Assembly (NCBI GenBank): GCA_046349915.1
Contig: JAXMBL010000003.1
Span: 310,001 to 374,000, forward strand
Direction: 5' to 3'
Length of the DNA stretch: 64,000 nt
From: CAIXSC01 sp046349915
GTDB lineage: Bacteria; Planctomycetota; Planctomycetia; Pirellulales; Pirellulaceae
Each line of letters begins with the position of its first letter. Positions within the stretch are counted from its first letter, which is position 1. Under the pieces are notes generated by a model, which made no database searches, had not been told where the DNA came from, and was given only the letters and a program-made list of their open reading frames with translations. Position numbers and translations under genes: made by a program. Positions 54,291 through 62,823 of the stretch are shown one piece after another.

Positions 54291-54791
54291 TCCGGAGGTA
54301 GGCGATATCGGTCTTCTGCCTGATGTTCGCCTTCTGTCTGATGTCTGTTCTGTGACCGATTTCGGCTCTGGACCTGTTCTCTGCATTGGTCCTGATGTCG
54401 GTCTTTTGTTCGACGCGCGAGTTGTGCGTGATCTCCGTCATTTAGGCAATCGTCCAGCAGTAGGACGTGTGCCGGGAGTGCTGCGCGCAAGGTCTTGAGA
54501 GACCGCTTTTTGCGAGCGCCGGACACGCCGGTTGAGGCGGTGGTTCCAGCGATAGCGAATTGGCCGTTCGCGGTTCGCGGAAATCGCTCGAGAGAACGCG
54601 GAATCGAGACTCGCAACGCCTCGTCGCGGACGATTGCTATTACCACGCCGCAGCTGCGCGAGGACGGACAAGGATGGGTCGCCGCGATGAGATTCCTCTC
54701 TTCGTGAAATGGCCCGCAGCTCGGCGACGCTTCGCCGCTCTCTTGGGCGTCGCGTCTCAGGAGTCTCTTGGTATAGAAAAGGAGTTTCGCG
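54291..54791. other. Intergenic region, 501 bases, with terminator-like hairpin
   Basis: The first 170 bases have degenerate tctgatgt/ggtctt-type repetition and no gene. A hairpin with T-run is at 54487-54515. The last 20 bases hold AAGGAG before the barrel gene. No convincing open frame. Confidence 0.5.
54487..54515 (+). terminator. Possible intrinsic terminator downstream of parA
   Basis: GGTCT-tgag-AGACC stem, followed by GCTTTTTG. Flanking CGCAA and TTGCG extend pairing. It lies about 200 bases after the parA stop, in the plus direction. Confidence 0.45.
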
Positions 54792-56126
54792 ATGAGAGTG
54801 AATCATGGACGAGGGGTACTCGGAGCGCTGTGCGCTCTGCTACTGACCGGCACCGCCGCCGCTCAGAACTACTCCACGATGAATTCGCCGGTGGGTTACG
54901 GAGTTGCTTCGCCGGCCGCTCGACAAGTCAGCCATGCCGATCCAGCAGTCCCTCGGGATGCGGACTCGAGTTATTCGGGCTCGAAGCAGTACTACAGTGG
55001 TCCCCAACAATCGCCTACACAGTCGCCTGTGCAAGCGTATGATCCCTACGACATCGCGATGAACGGCGGTTGGAATTCGTGCGAAAGCGGCTACTGCGAT
55101 CAGCCTCGCTGGTTCGGCAGCGCGGGCGCGGTGTTCCTCAGCCGCATCGACGGCGACTTCAAAATCACCTGCGGTTGCAATGGCTACGATACCCTGATGT
55201 TCAACGATGCCGGCATGCCGACTTCGGCAGGCCCGAGTATCACCCTAGGGCGATACCTGGGCTGTGAAGGTTGTTACGCCGTGCAGGGAGTCTACTGGGG
55301 AATTTTCCCTGGAACTCAGTCGGCCGAGCTCTATGGCACTGGTCAACCAGGCATTGGTTCGGCGTTCGACTGGAGCGGCATCGGCTACATCGACGTTGTC
55401 GATCCGCCCGCAGCCAACGTCTTCGATAACGCTCAGCACTACCGACTGCAACGCGACTTCGAGATGCATAACGTCGAAGTGAACTTCTTGACGTTCTCGT
55501 CGCCGTTCGGCAATAGTGGTTGTGGAACGGGATGCGCCAGCGGCGCTTGCTCTGGTTGCGGATCTAACTTCCGCTACAGCTTCCTCGCTGGCTTCCGCTA
55601 CATGAACTTCCGCGAAAGCATGCTGCTCTCCGCTGACCGCGACGACTACGTCTGGGGCAACTCGAACCACGAACTGCACTATCAATCGGAAGTGAAGAAC
55701 CGGTTGGCTGGTTTCCAGATCGGCGCCCGCGCGGATTATCAAATTACATCGTGCTTCTCCGCCTACGCCTCGGCCAAGGGTGGTGTGTACGGCAACGATA
55801 TGGCGATGAGCCAGTCGGTTTATAACGATGTCGGCTATGCTCTGGTGACGAACAACGTGAGTTCGAACTTCGGCCGGGATGTCAACATCCACGGCAGCAA
55901 GAAGGGCGTGTCGTTCCTGAGCGAATTCTCGGTCGGCGCCACCTGGGATATCACTCGCTGCTGGAGCCTGTACGCGGGTTACCAAGTCATGGTGGCGACG
56001 GGGATCGCCGAAGTGGGCGACCAAATCCCGCAGCAGTTCTACCAACTCCAGGAAAACTCGTACATCAAGAACGATGGCGTGCTGATCCTGCACGGAGCGT
56101 TCGCCGGTATCTCGTATAACTTCTAG
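54792..56126 (+). CDS. Cys-rich BBP7-like outer-membrane beta-barrel protein
   Basis: 444 residues. The signal peptide (LGALCALLLTGTAAAQ) is followed by a Ser/Gln/Pro/Tyr-rich linker (about 25-95) and a barrel-like body of alternating aromatic strands. A cysteine-rich insert lies near 250-265 (SGCGTGCASGACSGCGS), and the protein ends AGISYNF with the terminal Phe used for outer-membrane assembly. This matches planctomycete BBP7-like barrel proteins; function unknown. AAGGAG lies eight bases before the ATG. Likely disulfide-stabilised. Confidence 0.8.
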   Translation: MRVNHGRGVLGALCALLLTGTAAAQNYSTMNSPVGYGVASPAARQVSHADPAVPRDADSSYSGSKQYYSGPQQSPTQSPVQAYDPYDIAMNGGWNSCESGYCDQPRWFGSAGAVFLSRIDGDFKITCGCNGYDTLMFNDAGMPTSAGPSITLGRYLGCEGCYAVQGVYWGIFPGTQSAELYGTGQPGIGSAFDWSGIGYIDVVDPPAANVFDNAQHYRLQRDFEMHNVEVNFLTFSSPFGNSGCGTGCASGACSGCGSNFRYSFLAGFRYMNFRESMLLSADRDDYVWGNSNHELHYQSEVKNRLAGFQIGARADYQITSCFSAYASAKGGVYGNDMAMSQSVYNDVGYALVTNNVSSNFGRDVNIHGSKKGVSFLSEFSVGATWDITRCWSLYAGYQVMVATGIAEVGDQIPQQFYQLQENSYIKNDGVLILHGAFAGISYNF

Positions 56127-56531
56127 TCGATCCTGGATCGAGGTTCGCTCCGCGGACCAAAGGTCCTTGAAATCTCGGTAGGTCGGCTCCCGCGCGGGCC
56201 CGGTGCTTCGGAAGTGCCGGGCCCGTCGCGCTTGTTAGTGTTAAAGCGCCAGGTTCGCCGAAATCACGGATGTCCGACGCAGAAGTCGGTCGACCACGGA
56301 TAACACCGATGACACGGATGAGAATCGAGGGGGGAGGTCGTTAGATGGCTGTGGTCCACGAATCGTATTAACGCCACGAGTCTTGAGGAAGAGTCCCAAT
56401 TACCCATTCGTGCGATTCGCGAGATTCATGGTGCAATCACTTGGGAACACTGATCATCACTGATCGATGCTAAGCACTAACTCTGTCACTGTTTCATGTT
56501 GCCTCAAGTGGTTAAACCTGGCGCTGTCCAA
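56127..56531. other. Intergenic region, 405 bases
   Basis: Contains a GC-rich hairpin (56193-56230) after the barrel gene and CACGGAT-type short repeats (about 56266-56330: ATCACGGAT, CCACGGATAACA, GACACGGATGAG). The rest (56340-56531) shows no gene. Confidence 0.5.
56193..56230 (+). terminator. GC-rich hairpin after barrel gene
   Basis: CGGGCCCGG and CCGGGCCCG arms surround TGCTTCGGAAGTG, making a very stable stem 66 bases past the stop. Only CTTGTT follows, so it is a T-poor terminator or mRNA-end stabiliser. Confidence 0.55.
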
Positions 56532-58046
56532 CTAGGGCGTCAGGCGTCTGATTCGCACCAAGATCTCCCCCGCGTTATCCGCCAAGTCACGAGGCGACTC
56601 GTTCACTCGCAAATAAAGCGTTCCCGACTCGGCGGGCGAAACCTCTTGCTTTCGTCCGATGGCGAGCGGCGTGACGAGCGGGGTGAGTTTGTCGCGCGAA
56701 AACGCCTCGCCGCGCACGGCCCCCTGCAAGATGCCGAGCGGTTGCCCACGGTGATAGCGGATGGTGACGCCGCCGGGTTCACTCCACCATACGGGCGGGC
56801 CCGCGGCCATCTGATAACGCCCAACCGCCGCCACCTCGTACGATTCGCCAGCTTCCAGCACGACGCCCGACGACTGCCAGCCCTTGTCGGCCGCGACCTT
56901 CAAACGAATTTCCGCGCTCGTCAAAGGCTGCGCCGGCCGACGCTCAATCGCCGCTCGGGGTACGTCGTAGCCGTACTCGGCCTGCGATACGAATAGTTGC
57001 CACTCTTCGCTCAAATCTTCCCAGTCGTCTCCCAGTCGCTTGATCAGACGCCGGGAGAACTCAGGGCCTCCCTCGCGAGCATCATCGATCAAGGACCGGA
57101 ATACGGCTTGGGATTTGGGATGCGAATCGAGAAAATGAGCGGCGGCCCAAGACCAACCGTACGCTTCGACCTCCAAGCTGGTCCGCAAATCGTACTGAAA
57201 AACCGCCTCGAGCGACTTCCCGCGACCCGCGGCAAAGTTGTCCTGAATGATCTTCACTCGTCCCCAGTCCGTCAATTCATCGCGGTCGCGCGGAGCATAC
57301 CCCAATTGCAGTTGACCCTCGTGCCACCGATGAGTGCTCATGAGCTCAGCCATCCCTTCGGCATACCAAGGCGGACCAATACCGCCGAGCCACCGACTCA
57401 TGAAGACGTGAGTCCCTTCGTGCAGCAGCAGATGACGCCGATAGTAATCACTGCTCTGCTCGTACCACCAAAACTCGTCCCCCATGTGGAAGCCGTTCTT
57501 GAACGGGGGAAGCCCTGCCGGCAACGCATTGATCTTGCGAAATCGATCGCCATCCCGCATCAAATAACCAGTCAGCCGCCACGCGGCGACTCGCGCGGGA
57601 TCAATCCCAAAACGTTCGCACCACGGCGCCATCGCCAAGTCAAACACCTTCGGCAACTCATCGACCGCGGGCGAACTAGGCACGTCGGTGTAGATGGTGA
57701 GATGCTTGCCGACCAACCGCCTGAGGCCGGCCGCCGCCGCCGCGTCGGGGGTAATCGCGTGGCGCTGGAGCAGGGGGTCGGGCGCCGACTCGGGCTGCGG
57801 TCCGAGTAAATCGCCGAGCAGTCGGGGACGCTGAATCTTTCCTGGCGCCGTTGGCTGTCCGCTCGGTTTCGGAGCACCTGGGTTGGGCTTGGCCGCGGGG
57901 GGAGTGGGTTGAGTGGGAGCGATGCTCTGGGCTATCGACCCCGTGGGGATCGCCAAGATCGCACTGACGGCGAGTCCAATGAATGCACTTTGCCCGGTTC
58001 GCAGCCGATCACGACAAGACACGCGAGGCAAAGGGGGCGAGTACAT
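56532..58046 (-). CDS. Secreted HEGTH metallopeptidase-like protein
   Basis: 504 residues from ATG 58046. The signal sequence (AFIGLAVSAILAIPTGSIAQ) precedes a Pro-rich linker (about 42-75). A gluzincin-like domain has LLLHEGTHVFM (near 209) and, about 22 residues on, WYAEGMAELM, the expected third-ligand helix. A C-terminal beta-sandwich-like domain of about 135 residues (VVLEAGESYEVAAVGRY, SGTLYLRVNES) may bind a target. An upstream ATG at 58115 would add 23 residues before the signal. Substrate unknown. Confidence 0.8.
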   Translation of the reverse strand: MYSPPLPRVSCRDRLRTGQSAFIGLAVSAILAIPTGSIAQSIAPTQPTPPAAKPNPGAPKPSGQPTAPGKIQRPRLLGDLLGPQPESAPDPLLQRHAITPDAAAAAGLRRLVGKHLTIYTDVPSSPAVDELPKVFDLAMAPWCERFGIDPARVAAWRLTGYLMRDGDRFRKINALPAGLPPFKNGFHMGDEFWWYEQSSDYYRRHLLLHEGTHVFMSRWLGGIGPPWYAEGMAELMSTHRWHEGQLQLGYAPRDRDELTDWGRVKIIQDNFAAGRGKSLEAVFQYDLRTSLEVEAYGWSWAAAHFLDSHPKSQAVFRSLIDDAREGGPEFSRRLIKRLGDDWEDLSEEWQLFVSQAEYGYDVPRAAIERRPAQPLTSAEIRLKVAADKGWQSSGVVLEAGESYEVAAVGRYQMAAGPPVWWSEPGGVTIRYHRGQPLGILQGAVRGEAFSRDKLTPLVTPLAIGRKQEVSPAESGTLYLRVNESPRDLADNAGEILVRIRRLTP

Positions 58047-58229
58047 GGTCAACCTGGGAATGAATGAGAACGAAGGAGGAGCGGCTCGAGTGCCGCGGCG
58101 GAACTTAACGCTCATTTTAGCCCCAGATTCCTCCCAGCCAATCATACGGTTGTCCGTTATGCTAAGCGTTTGCCAAGCTTAGGGGCGCCAAGCTCAGGGG
58201 TTACCCAACATCCTCATTCGGGAATATGC

Positions 58230-59267
58230 ATGATGGATCGACGAAAGTTCTTGGCCGCAAGCGGCGCCGCCGCGACCTCGCTGACGGTGACGAACGCGGG
58301 CTGTTGGAGTCGGCCCGCGGGCGATCGCGAAGTGGTGGTGTACGCAGCGCTCGACCGCGAATTCTCCGGTCCGATCCTCGAGCGATTCGCTCAAGAGACC
58401 GGGGTGGCCGTGGCGCCGAAGTACGATGTCGAGTCGACGAAGACCGTGGGGTTGGCCAATGCGATCTTGGCCGAGAAGAAACGCCCCCTATGTGATGTTT
58501 TTTGGAACAACGAAATCCTGCATACTCTGCGGCTCGAACGAGCCGGCATGTTGGAGCCTTATTCTCCTGCGGCGGCGGCGGACTACCCCGAGTCGTTTCG
58601 GTCGCCGGAAGGATTGTGGCACGGCTTTGCCGCTCGCGCTCGGATTCTTCTGGTCAATACTCAGTTGTTGCCCAAGAAGGAATGGCCGCGAACCGTGGAA
58701 GAGCTGGCCGAACCGAGGTGGAAGGGGCGAGCCGGATTGGCGAAGCCGCTGTTTGGCACGACGGCGTCCCACGCCGCCGTCTTGTTTTCTCGTTGGGGAC
58801 GCGAGAAAGCCGAGGCGTTCTTTCGTGCGACGTACGAGAATGCACTGACGATGAGCGGCAACAAGCAAGTGGCGACGTCGGTAGGTCGAGGCCAGATTGC
58901 CTGGGGACTCACCGACACCGATGACGCGATTGTCGAAATCGAAAACGGTTCGCCCGTCGAAATCATTTACCCGGATCAAGCGGCGGATCAGGCGGGGACG
59001 CTCCTGATTCCCAATTCGCTGGGGATCATCCGCGGATGTCGACACGGCGAGCTCGCACGAAAGCTGATCGATTATCTGCTGCGAGGCGAAGTCGAGAGTG
59101 AGTTGGCTCGGGGGGCGAGTGCCCAGTTCCCGCTCCATCGAGCCGTGAAGGAGCGACCGCGCGTCGAGCCGCAGCCGCCGCCTCGCTGGATGGATGTCGA
59201 CTTCCCCGCCGCCGCCGCTCAATGGGACGAAGCCGCTCGTTTCCTCCGCGATCTCTACGAGCGCTAA
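58230..59267 (+). CDS. Periplasmic solute-binding lipoprotein, iron(III)-type (FbpA-like)
   Basis: 345 residues. MMDRRKFLAASGAAA is a Tat twin-Arg start, and TNAGC (Cys25) is a lipobox. The body has VVVYAALDREFSGPILERF, NNEILHTLRLERAGML and GTLLIPNSLGI, typical of the extracellular Fe3+/2-aminoethylphosphonate-binding class 1 family. No permease or ATPase gene is beside it. The twin-Arg and lipobox together suggest folding before export and membrane anchoring. Weak ribosome binding site; ATG 58230 or 58233. Metal specificity is not readable. Confidence 0.82.
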   Translation: MMDRRKFLAASGAAATSLTVTNAGCWSRPAGDREVVVYAALDREFSGPILERFAQETGVAVAPKYDVESTKTVGLANAILAEKKRPLCDVFWNNEILHTLRLERAGMLEPYSPAAAADYPESFRSPEGLWHGFAARARILLVNTQLLPKKEWPRTVEELAEPRWKGRAGLAKPLFGTTASHAAVLFSRWGREKAEAFFRATYENALTMSGNKQVATSVGRGQIAWGLTDTDDAIVEIENGSPVEIIYPDQAADQAGTLLIPNSLGIIRGCRHGELARKLIDYLLRGEVESELARGASAQFPLHRAVKERPRVEPQPPPRWMDVDFPAAAAQWDEAARFLRDLYER

Positions 59268-59268
59268 G

Positions 59269-60023
59269 CATAGTAGCCCGCTCACTTCGTGAGCGGATGG
59301 CCACGTGGCGAACGAGCGCCCTTGGCCGTCAGCCCAACCGCGTCGCTGGACCTGTTTCGCACGGATCGGATCGACGGACTGGAAGTCCGTCGTACATAGT
59401 AGCCCGCTCACTTCGTGAGCGGATGGCCACGTGGCGAACGAGCGCCGTTGGCCGTCAGCCCAACCGCGTCGCTGGACCTGTTTGCACAGATCGGATCGAC
59501 GGACTGGAAGTCCGTCGTACATGTAGCCCGCTCACTTCGTGAGCGGATGGCCACGTGGCGAACGAGCGCCCTTGGCCGTCAGCCCAACCGCGTCGCTGGA
59601 CCTGTTTCGCACGGATCGGATCGACGGACTGGAAGTCCGTCGTACATAGTAGCCCGCTCACTTCGTGAGCGGATGGCCACGTGGCGAACGAGCGCCCTTG
59701 GCCGTCAGCCCAACCGCGTCGCTGGACCTGTTTCGCACGGATCGGATCGACGGACTGGAAGTCCGTCGTACATAGTAGCCCGCTCACTTCGTGAGCGGAT
59801 GGCCACGTGGCGAACGAGCGCCCTTGGCCGTCAGCCCAACCGCGTCGCTGGACCTGTTTCGCACGGATCGGATCGACGGACTGGAAGTCCGTCGTACATA
59901 GTAGCCCGCTCACTTCGTGAGCGGATGGCCACGTGGCGAACGAGCGCCCTTGGCCGTCAGCCCAACCGCGTCGCTGGACCTGTTTCGCACGGATCGGATC
60001 GACGGACTGGAAGTCCGTCGTAC
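59269..60023. repeat. Six-copy 126-bp tandem array carrying two hairpin types
   Basis: Unit starts at 59269, 59395, 59520, 59645, 59771 and 59897. Each unit has CCGCTCAC-ttc-GTGAGCGG (family 2 variant, after TAGTAGC), about 65 conserved bases (GGCCACGTGGCGAACGAGCG and onward), then GACGGACT-gga-AGTCCGTC (family 1). Copies 3 to 6 look identical or nearly so; copy 2 carries the differences (CCGTTGG, GTTTGCACAG). Two units are 125 rather than 126 bases. It fills the gap between converging genes up to two bases before the stop at 60025. The open frame through it is an artefact of 126 being divisible by three. Confidence 0.95.
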
Positions 60024-60024
60024 G

Positions 60025-60999
60025 TTAGTAATTCGGAGTCGGCGGCCGATAGTCGTCCAAGTTGATCGACTTGAACCATTCGATGGTTCTCGCTAATCCC
60101 TCACGCAGAGCGATTTTCGGTTCCCAACCCAGTTTCGCGCGAGCGAGCGAGATATCGGGACGACGGCGAGTGGGATCGTCGGCGGGCAAGGGATGATGCA
60201 CGATGCGCGATTTGGCGTCCGTCAACTCAATCACCAGTTCCGCCAGCTCTTTCACCGTAAATTCGCCGGGGTTCCCGAGATTGACGGGACCAATGAACTC
60301 ATCGGGCCCTTCCATCATCTGTTGGATACCGTTGATCAGATCTTCGCAGTAGCAGAAGGAACGAGTTTGAAGGCCGTCGCCAAACAGCGTGATGTTTTCG
60401 TCGCGTAACGCTTGGCGGATAAAGTTCGAGACGACTCGGCCGTCGTACGGGTGCATCCGCGGTCCGTAGGTGTTGAAGATGCGGATCACGCGGATATTGA
60501 CGCGATTCATGCGGTGATAGTCCATGAATAGCGTTTCCGCGACTCGCTTTCCCTCGTCGTAGCAAGCTCGTGGACCAATCGGGTTCACGCTGCCACGGTA
60601 ACTTTCGACTTGCGGATGTTGCTCGGGGTCGCCGTACACTTCGCTGGTCGACGCCTGGAGGACTTTGGCTTTGCAGCGGCGAGCCATGCCGAGCACGTTG
60701 ATCGCGCCGAGCACCGAGGTCTTGGTCGTTTTGATCGGATTAAACTGGTAGTGACCGGGTGCAGCGGGGCACGCCAAATTGTAGATCTGGTCGACTTCCA
60801 GCCAGATCGGTTGAGTGATGTCGTGCCGAATCAACTCAAAGTTGGGGTTGCCTAACAGGTGAGCGACATTCGACTTCTGGCTCGTGAAGAAGTTGTCGAG
60901 GCAGATGACGTCGTGCCCTTGAGCCACCAGTCGTTCGCACAGATGCGACCCCAGGAAACCCGCGCCCCCGGTCACCAAAACTCGCTGAATCTTCGACAC
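60025..60999 (-). CDS. uxs: UDP-glucuronate decarboxylase (UDP-xylose synthase)
   Basis: 324-residue NAD-dependent SDR: VLVTGGAGFLGSHLCERL, ASTSEVYGDPEQHPQ, ACYDEGKRVAETL (Tyr-x3-Lys) and NLGNPGEFTVKELA, all typical of UXS. It decarboxylates UDP-glucuronate to UDP-xylose, a surface-polysaccharide precursor. I start at GTG 60999 (VSKIQRVLVTGG), with AGGAAG seven bases upstream; the frame continues to 61107 but that part has no function and a poor start. It is the second nucleotide-sugar locus in the window, with gmd-rmd. Confidence 0.93.
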   Translation of the reverse strand: MSKIQRVLVTGGAGFLGSHLCERLVAQGHDVICLDNFFTSQKSNVAHLLGNPNFELIRHDITQPIWLEVDQIYNLACPAAPGHYQFNPIKTTKTSVLGAINVLGMARRCKAKVLQASTSEVYGDPEQHPQVESYRGSVNPIGPRACYDEGKRVAETLFMDYHRMNRVNIRVIRIFNTYGPRMHPYDGRVVSNFIRQALRDENITLFGDGLQTRSFCYCEDLINGIQQMMEGPDEFIGPVNLGNPGEFTVKELAELVIELTDAKSRIVHHPLPADDPTRRRPDISLARAKLGWEPKIALREGLARTIEWFKSINLDDYRPPTPNY

Positions 61000-61187
61000 T
61001 TGCCACTTCCTTCCGGCCTGTGAATGGGCGTGGCCAGTTCCACGCAGCCTGACAAACCTTGAACCCCTCCATCTTACCACGCGGGAAGCGATTGACCGGA
61101 GATCCACTACCGATCTAGAATTCTACGGATCAATGCCTGCCGATATAAGTGTTAAACTAACCCGCCAAAGTAGCCCGCCTGCCAAAG

Positions 61188-61210
61188 TAGCCCGCTCGCT
61201 TCGCGAGCGG
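61188..61210 (+). repeat. Family 2 hairpin before the DUF1501 gene
   Basis: TAGCCCGCTCGCTTCGCGAG then CGG: CCGCTCGC-tt-GCGAGCGG stem, 22 bases before the DUF1501 ATG. A broken partial (AGTAGCCCGCCTGCC) precedes it at about 61169. The family matches the first hairpin of the array at 59269. Confidence 0.7.
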
Positions 61211-61232
61211 AACCGCCAGAAGGAACCACGAT

Positions 61233-62615
61233 ATGTTGCGAATCGGACTTGGCAACGGAGGACGGTATTGCGACGGTTTCTCGCGGCGCAGCTTCCTCCA
61301 AGTGGGCGTAGCCGGTATGGCCGCCACTGGGTTGGGGCAGATCCTGCGAGCTCGTCAGTTGTCGGCGTCGACCGGCATTCGCTCGCGGAAAGACACCGCG
61401 GTAATTCTGCTGTGGTTGGACGGCGGCCCCGGTCACATGGACATGTACGACATGAAGCCGGATGCCCCGGCCGAATATCGGGGGATTTGGTCGCCGATCC
61501 CAACGAATGTTCCGGGGATGGAAGTCACCGAGTTGTTTCCGTTGCAGGCGAAGATCGCGGATCGTTTCTCGGTCGTGCGTTCGCTCCATCATAATTCGGG
61601 CGATCACTTCACGGGCGGGCACTGGATGTTGACCGGCCGTGATGGGGTGAGCGGTGCGAACACCGCGGGCAAGTATCCGTTCTTCGGATCGATTGCGACG
61701 CGAGTGCTGGGACCGCGGCAAGCGGGAATGCCAGCCAACGTCGCGGTGCCGTATGCGATGAGCATCGGTTTGCGTCCCGGTTACTTCGGCGGCAACTACC
61801 TGGGACCGCAAGATAATCCGTTCGAGACGGAAGGGGACCCGAATGCCAAGGCGTTTCAAGTTCGTAATCTGGGATTGCAGAACAACCTGACGATCGAACG
61901 GTTGGAAGATCGCCGTCGACTGTCCGAACAGTTCGACGTGGTTCGTCGTCGCATGGACCAGAGTCGTACCATCGCGGCCATGGATGAATTCGATCGACAA
62001 GCCTACGACTTGGTTACGGGTGAGAAAGCTCGACAAGCATTCGATGTGTCGCGCGAGGACGATGCCACTCGTGATCTCTACGGACGCCATTCCTGGGGCC
62101 AAGGAGTGCTGCTTGCTCGGCGGTTGGTCGAAGCGGGCACGACGTTTGTCACCTGCCATTTCGGCGGTTGGGATCACCATTGGGACTTACAGAAGGGGAT
62201 GGAGAACTACTTGCCCAAGGTTGATCAAGCGGTCCATGCCTTGTTCACCGATCTCACTCGACGTGGTCTCTACGACAAAGTCCTGGTAGTGCTGTGTGGT
62301 GAATTCAGTCGGACGCCGCGGATGAACAACGGAGGCAATGGCGGTCCACCGTTGAGCATGGGAACTCCTGGACGCGACCATTGGGGAAATGCCATGTTCT
62401 GCCTGCTGGGTGGAGGCGGAGTGAAGGGCGGCCAATTGGTCGGTTCCACCAACCGACTCGGCGAAGCACCTCAAGATCGCCCACTCCGTCCGGGAGACAT
62501 CCATCACACGATCTACCACGTGCTGGGAGTCGACCCGAAACTCCACTTCCTCAATCACCAAGGACGGCCATCGCCCGCGATCGACCACGGCGAGGTGATT
62601 GGCGAGTTGATTTAG
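61233..62615 (+). CDS. DUF1501 family Tat-exported protein
   Basis: 460 residues. The Tat signal FSRRSFLQVGVAGMAATG (about 16-33) is followed by AVILLWLDGGPGHMDMYDMKPDAP, the DUF1501 hallmark. SLHHNSGDHFTGGHWMLTG, DNPF, HFGGWDHHWD and GRDHWGNA (metal-ligand-rich) follow in family order, as in alkaline-phosphatase-like sulfatase relatives. It is common in planctomycetes beside PSD1 or DUF1553 partners, but no such partner is adjacent here. AAGGAA lies about seven bases before the ATG. Activity unknown. Confidence 0.93.
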   Translation: MLRIGLGNGGRYCDGFSRRSFLQVGVAGMAATGLGQILRARQLSASTGIRSRKDTAVILLWLDGGPGHMDMYDMKPDAPAEYRGIWSPIPTNVPGMEVTELFPLQAKIADRFSVVRSLHHNSGDHFTGGHWMLTGRDGVSGANTAGKYPFFGSIATRVLGPRQAGMPANVAVPYAMSIGLRPGYFGGNYLGPQDNPFETEGDPNAKAFQVRNLGLQNNLTIERLEDRRRLSEQFDVVRRRMDQSRTIAAMDEFDRQAYDLVTGEKARQAFDVSREDDATRDLYGRHSWGQGVLLARRLVEAGTTFVTCHFGGWDHHWDLQKGMENYLPKVDQAVHALFTDLTRRGLYDKVLVVLCGEFSRTPRMNNGGNGGPPLSMGTPGRDHWGNAMFCLLGGGGVKGGQLVGSTNRLGEAPQDRPLRPGDIHHTIYHVLGVDPKLHFLNHQGRPSPAIDHGEVIGELI

Positions 62616-62690
62616 TCATTGGTCATTGGTCATTGGTCATTGGTCATTGGTCATTGGTCATTGGTCATTGGTCATTGGTCATTGGTCATT
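62616..62690 (+). repeat. TCATTGG heptamer tract, about 10.7 copies
   Basis: Ten perfect TCATTGG units plus TCATT, starting on the base after the DUF1501 stop. Perfect identity suggests recent slippage. It lies 134 bases before the glycosyltransferase ATG and inside no gene I accept. Confidence 0.95.
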
Positions 62691-62823
62691 ACGGGCGGGT
62701 GGGTTGGTGGTGGCTTGGTGAGGAGTTGGGGTGGGGTTGGCTCCGGGGCGTTGCTACTGGCTACAATCTGCGGGTGGCGGACTGGGTTTTGTTCGCTCTT
62801 ACTCGTGCAGGTCTCTCTTCCCT

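Noticed and set aside
59415..60065. Open frame of 216 codons across the tandem array
   Set aside because: It is a translation of repeated 126-bp units; length is divisible by three, so the frame stays open by arithmetic. No ribosome binding site and no homologue-like composition.
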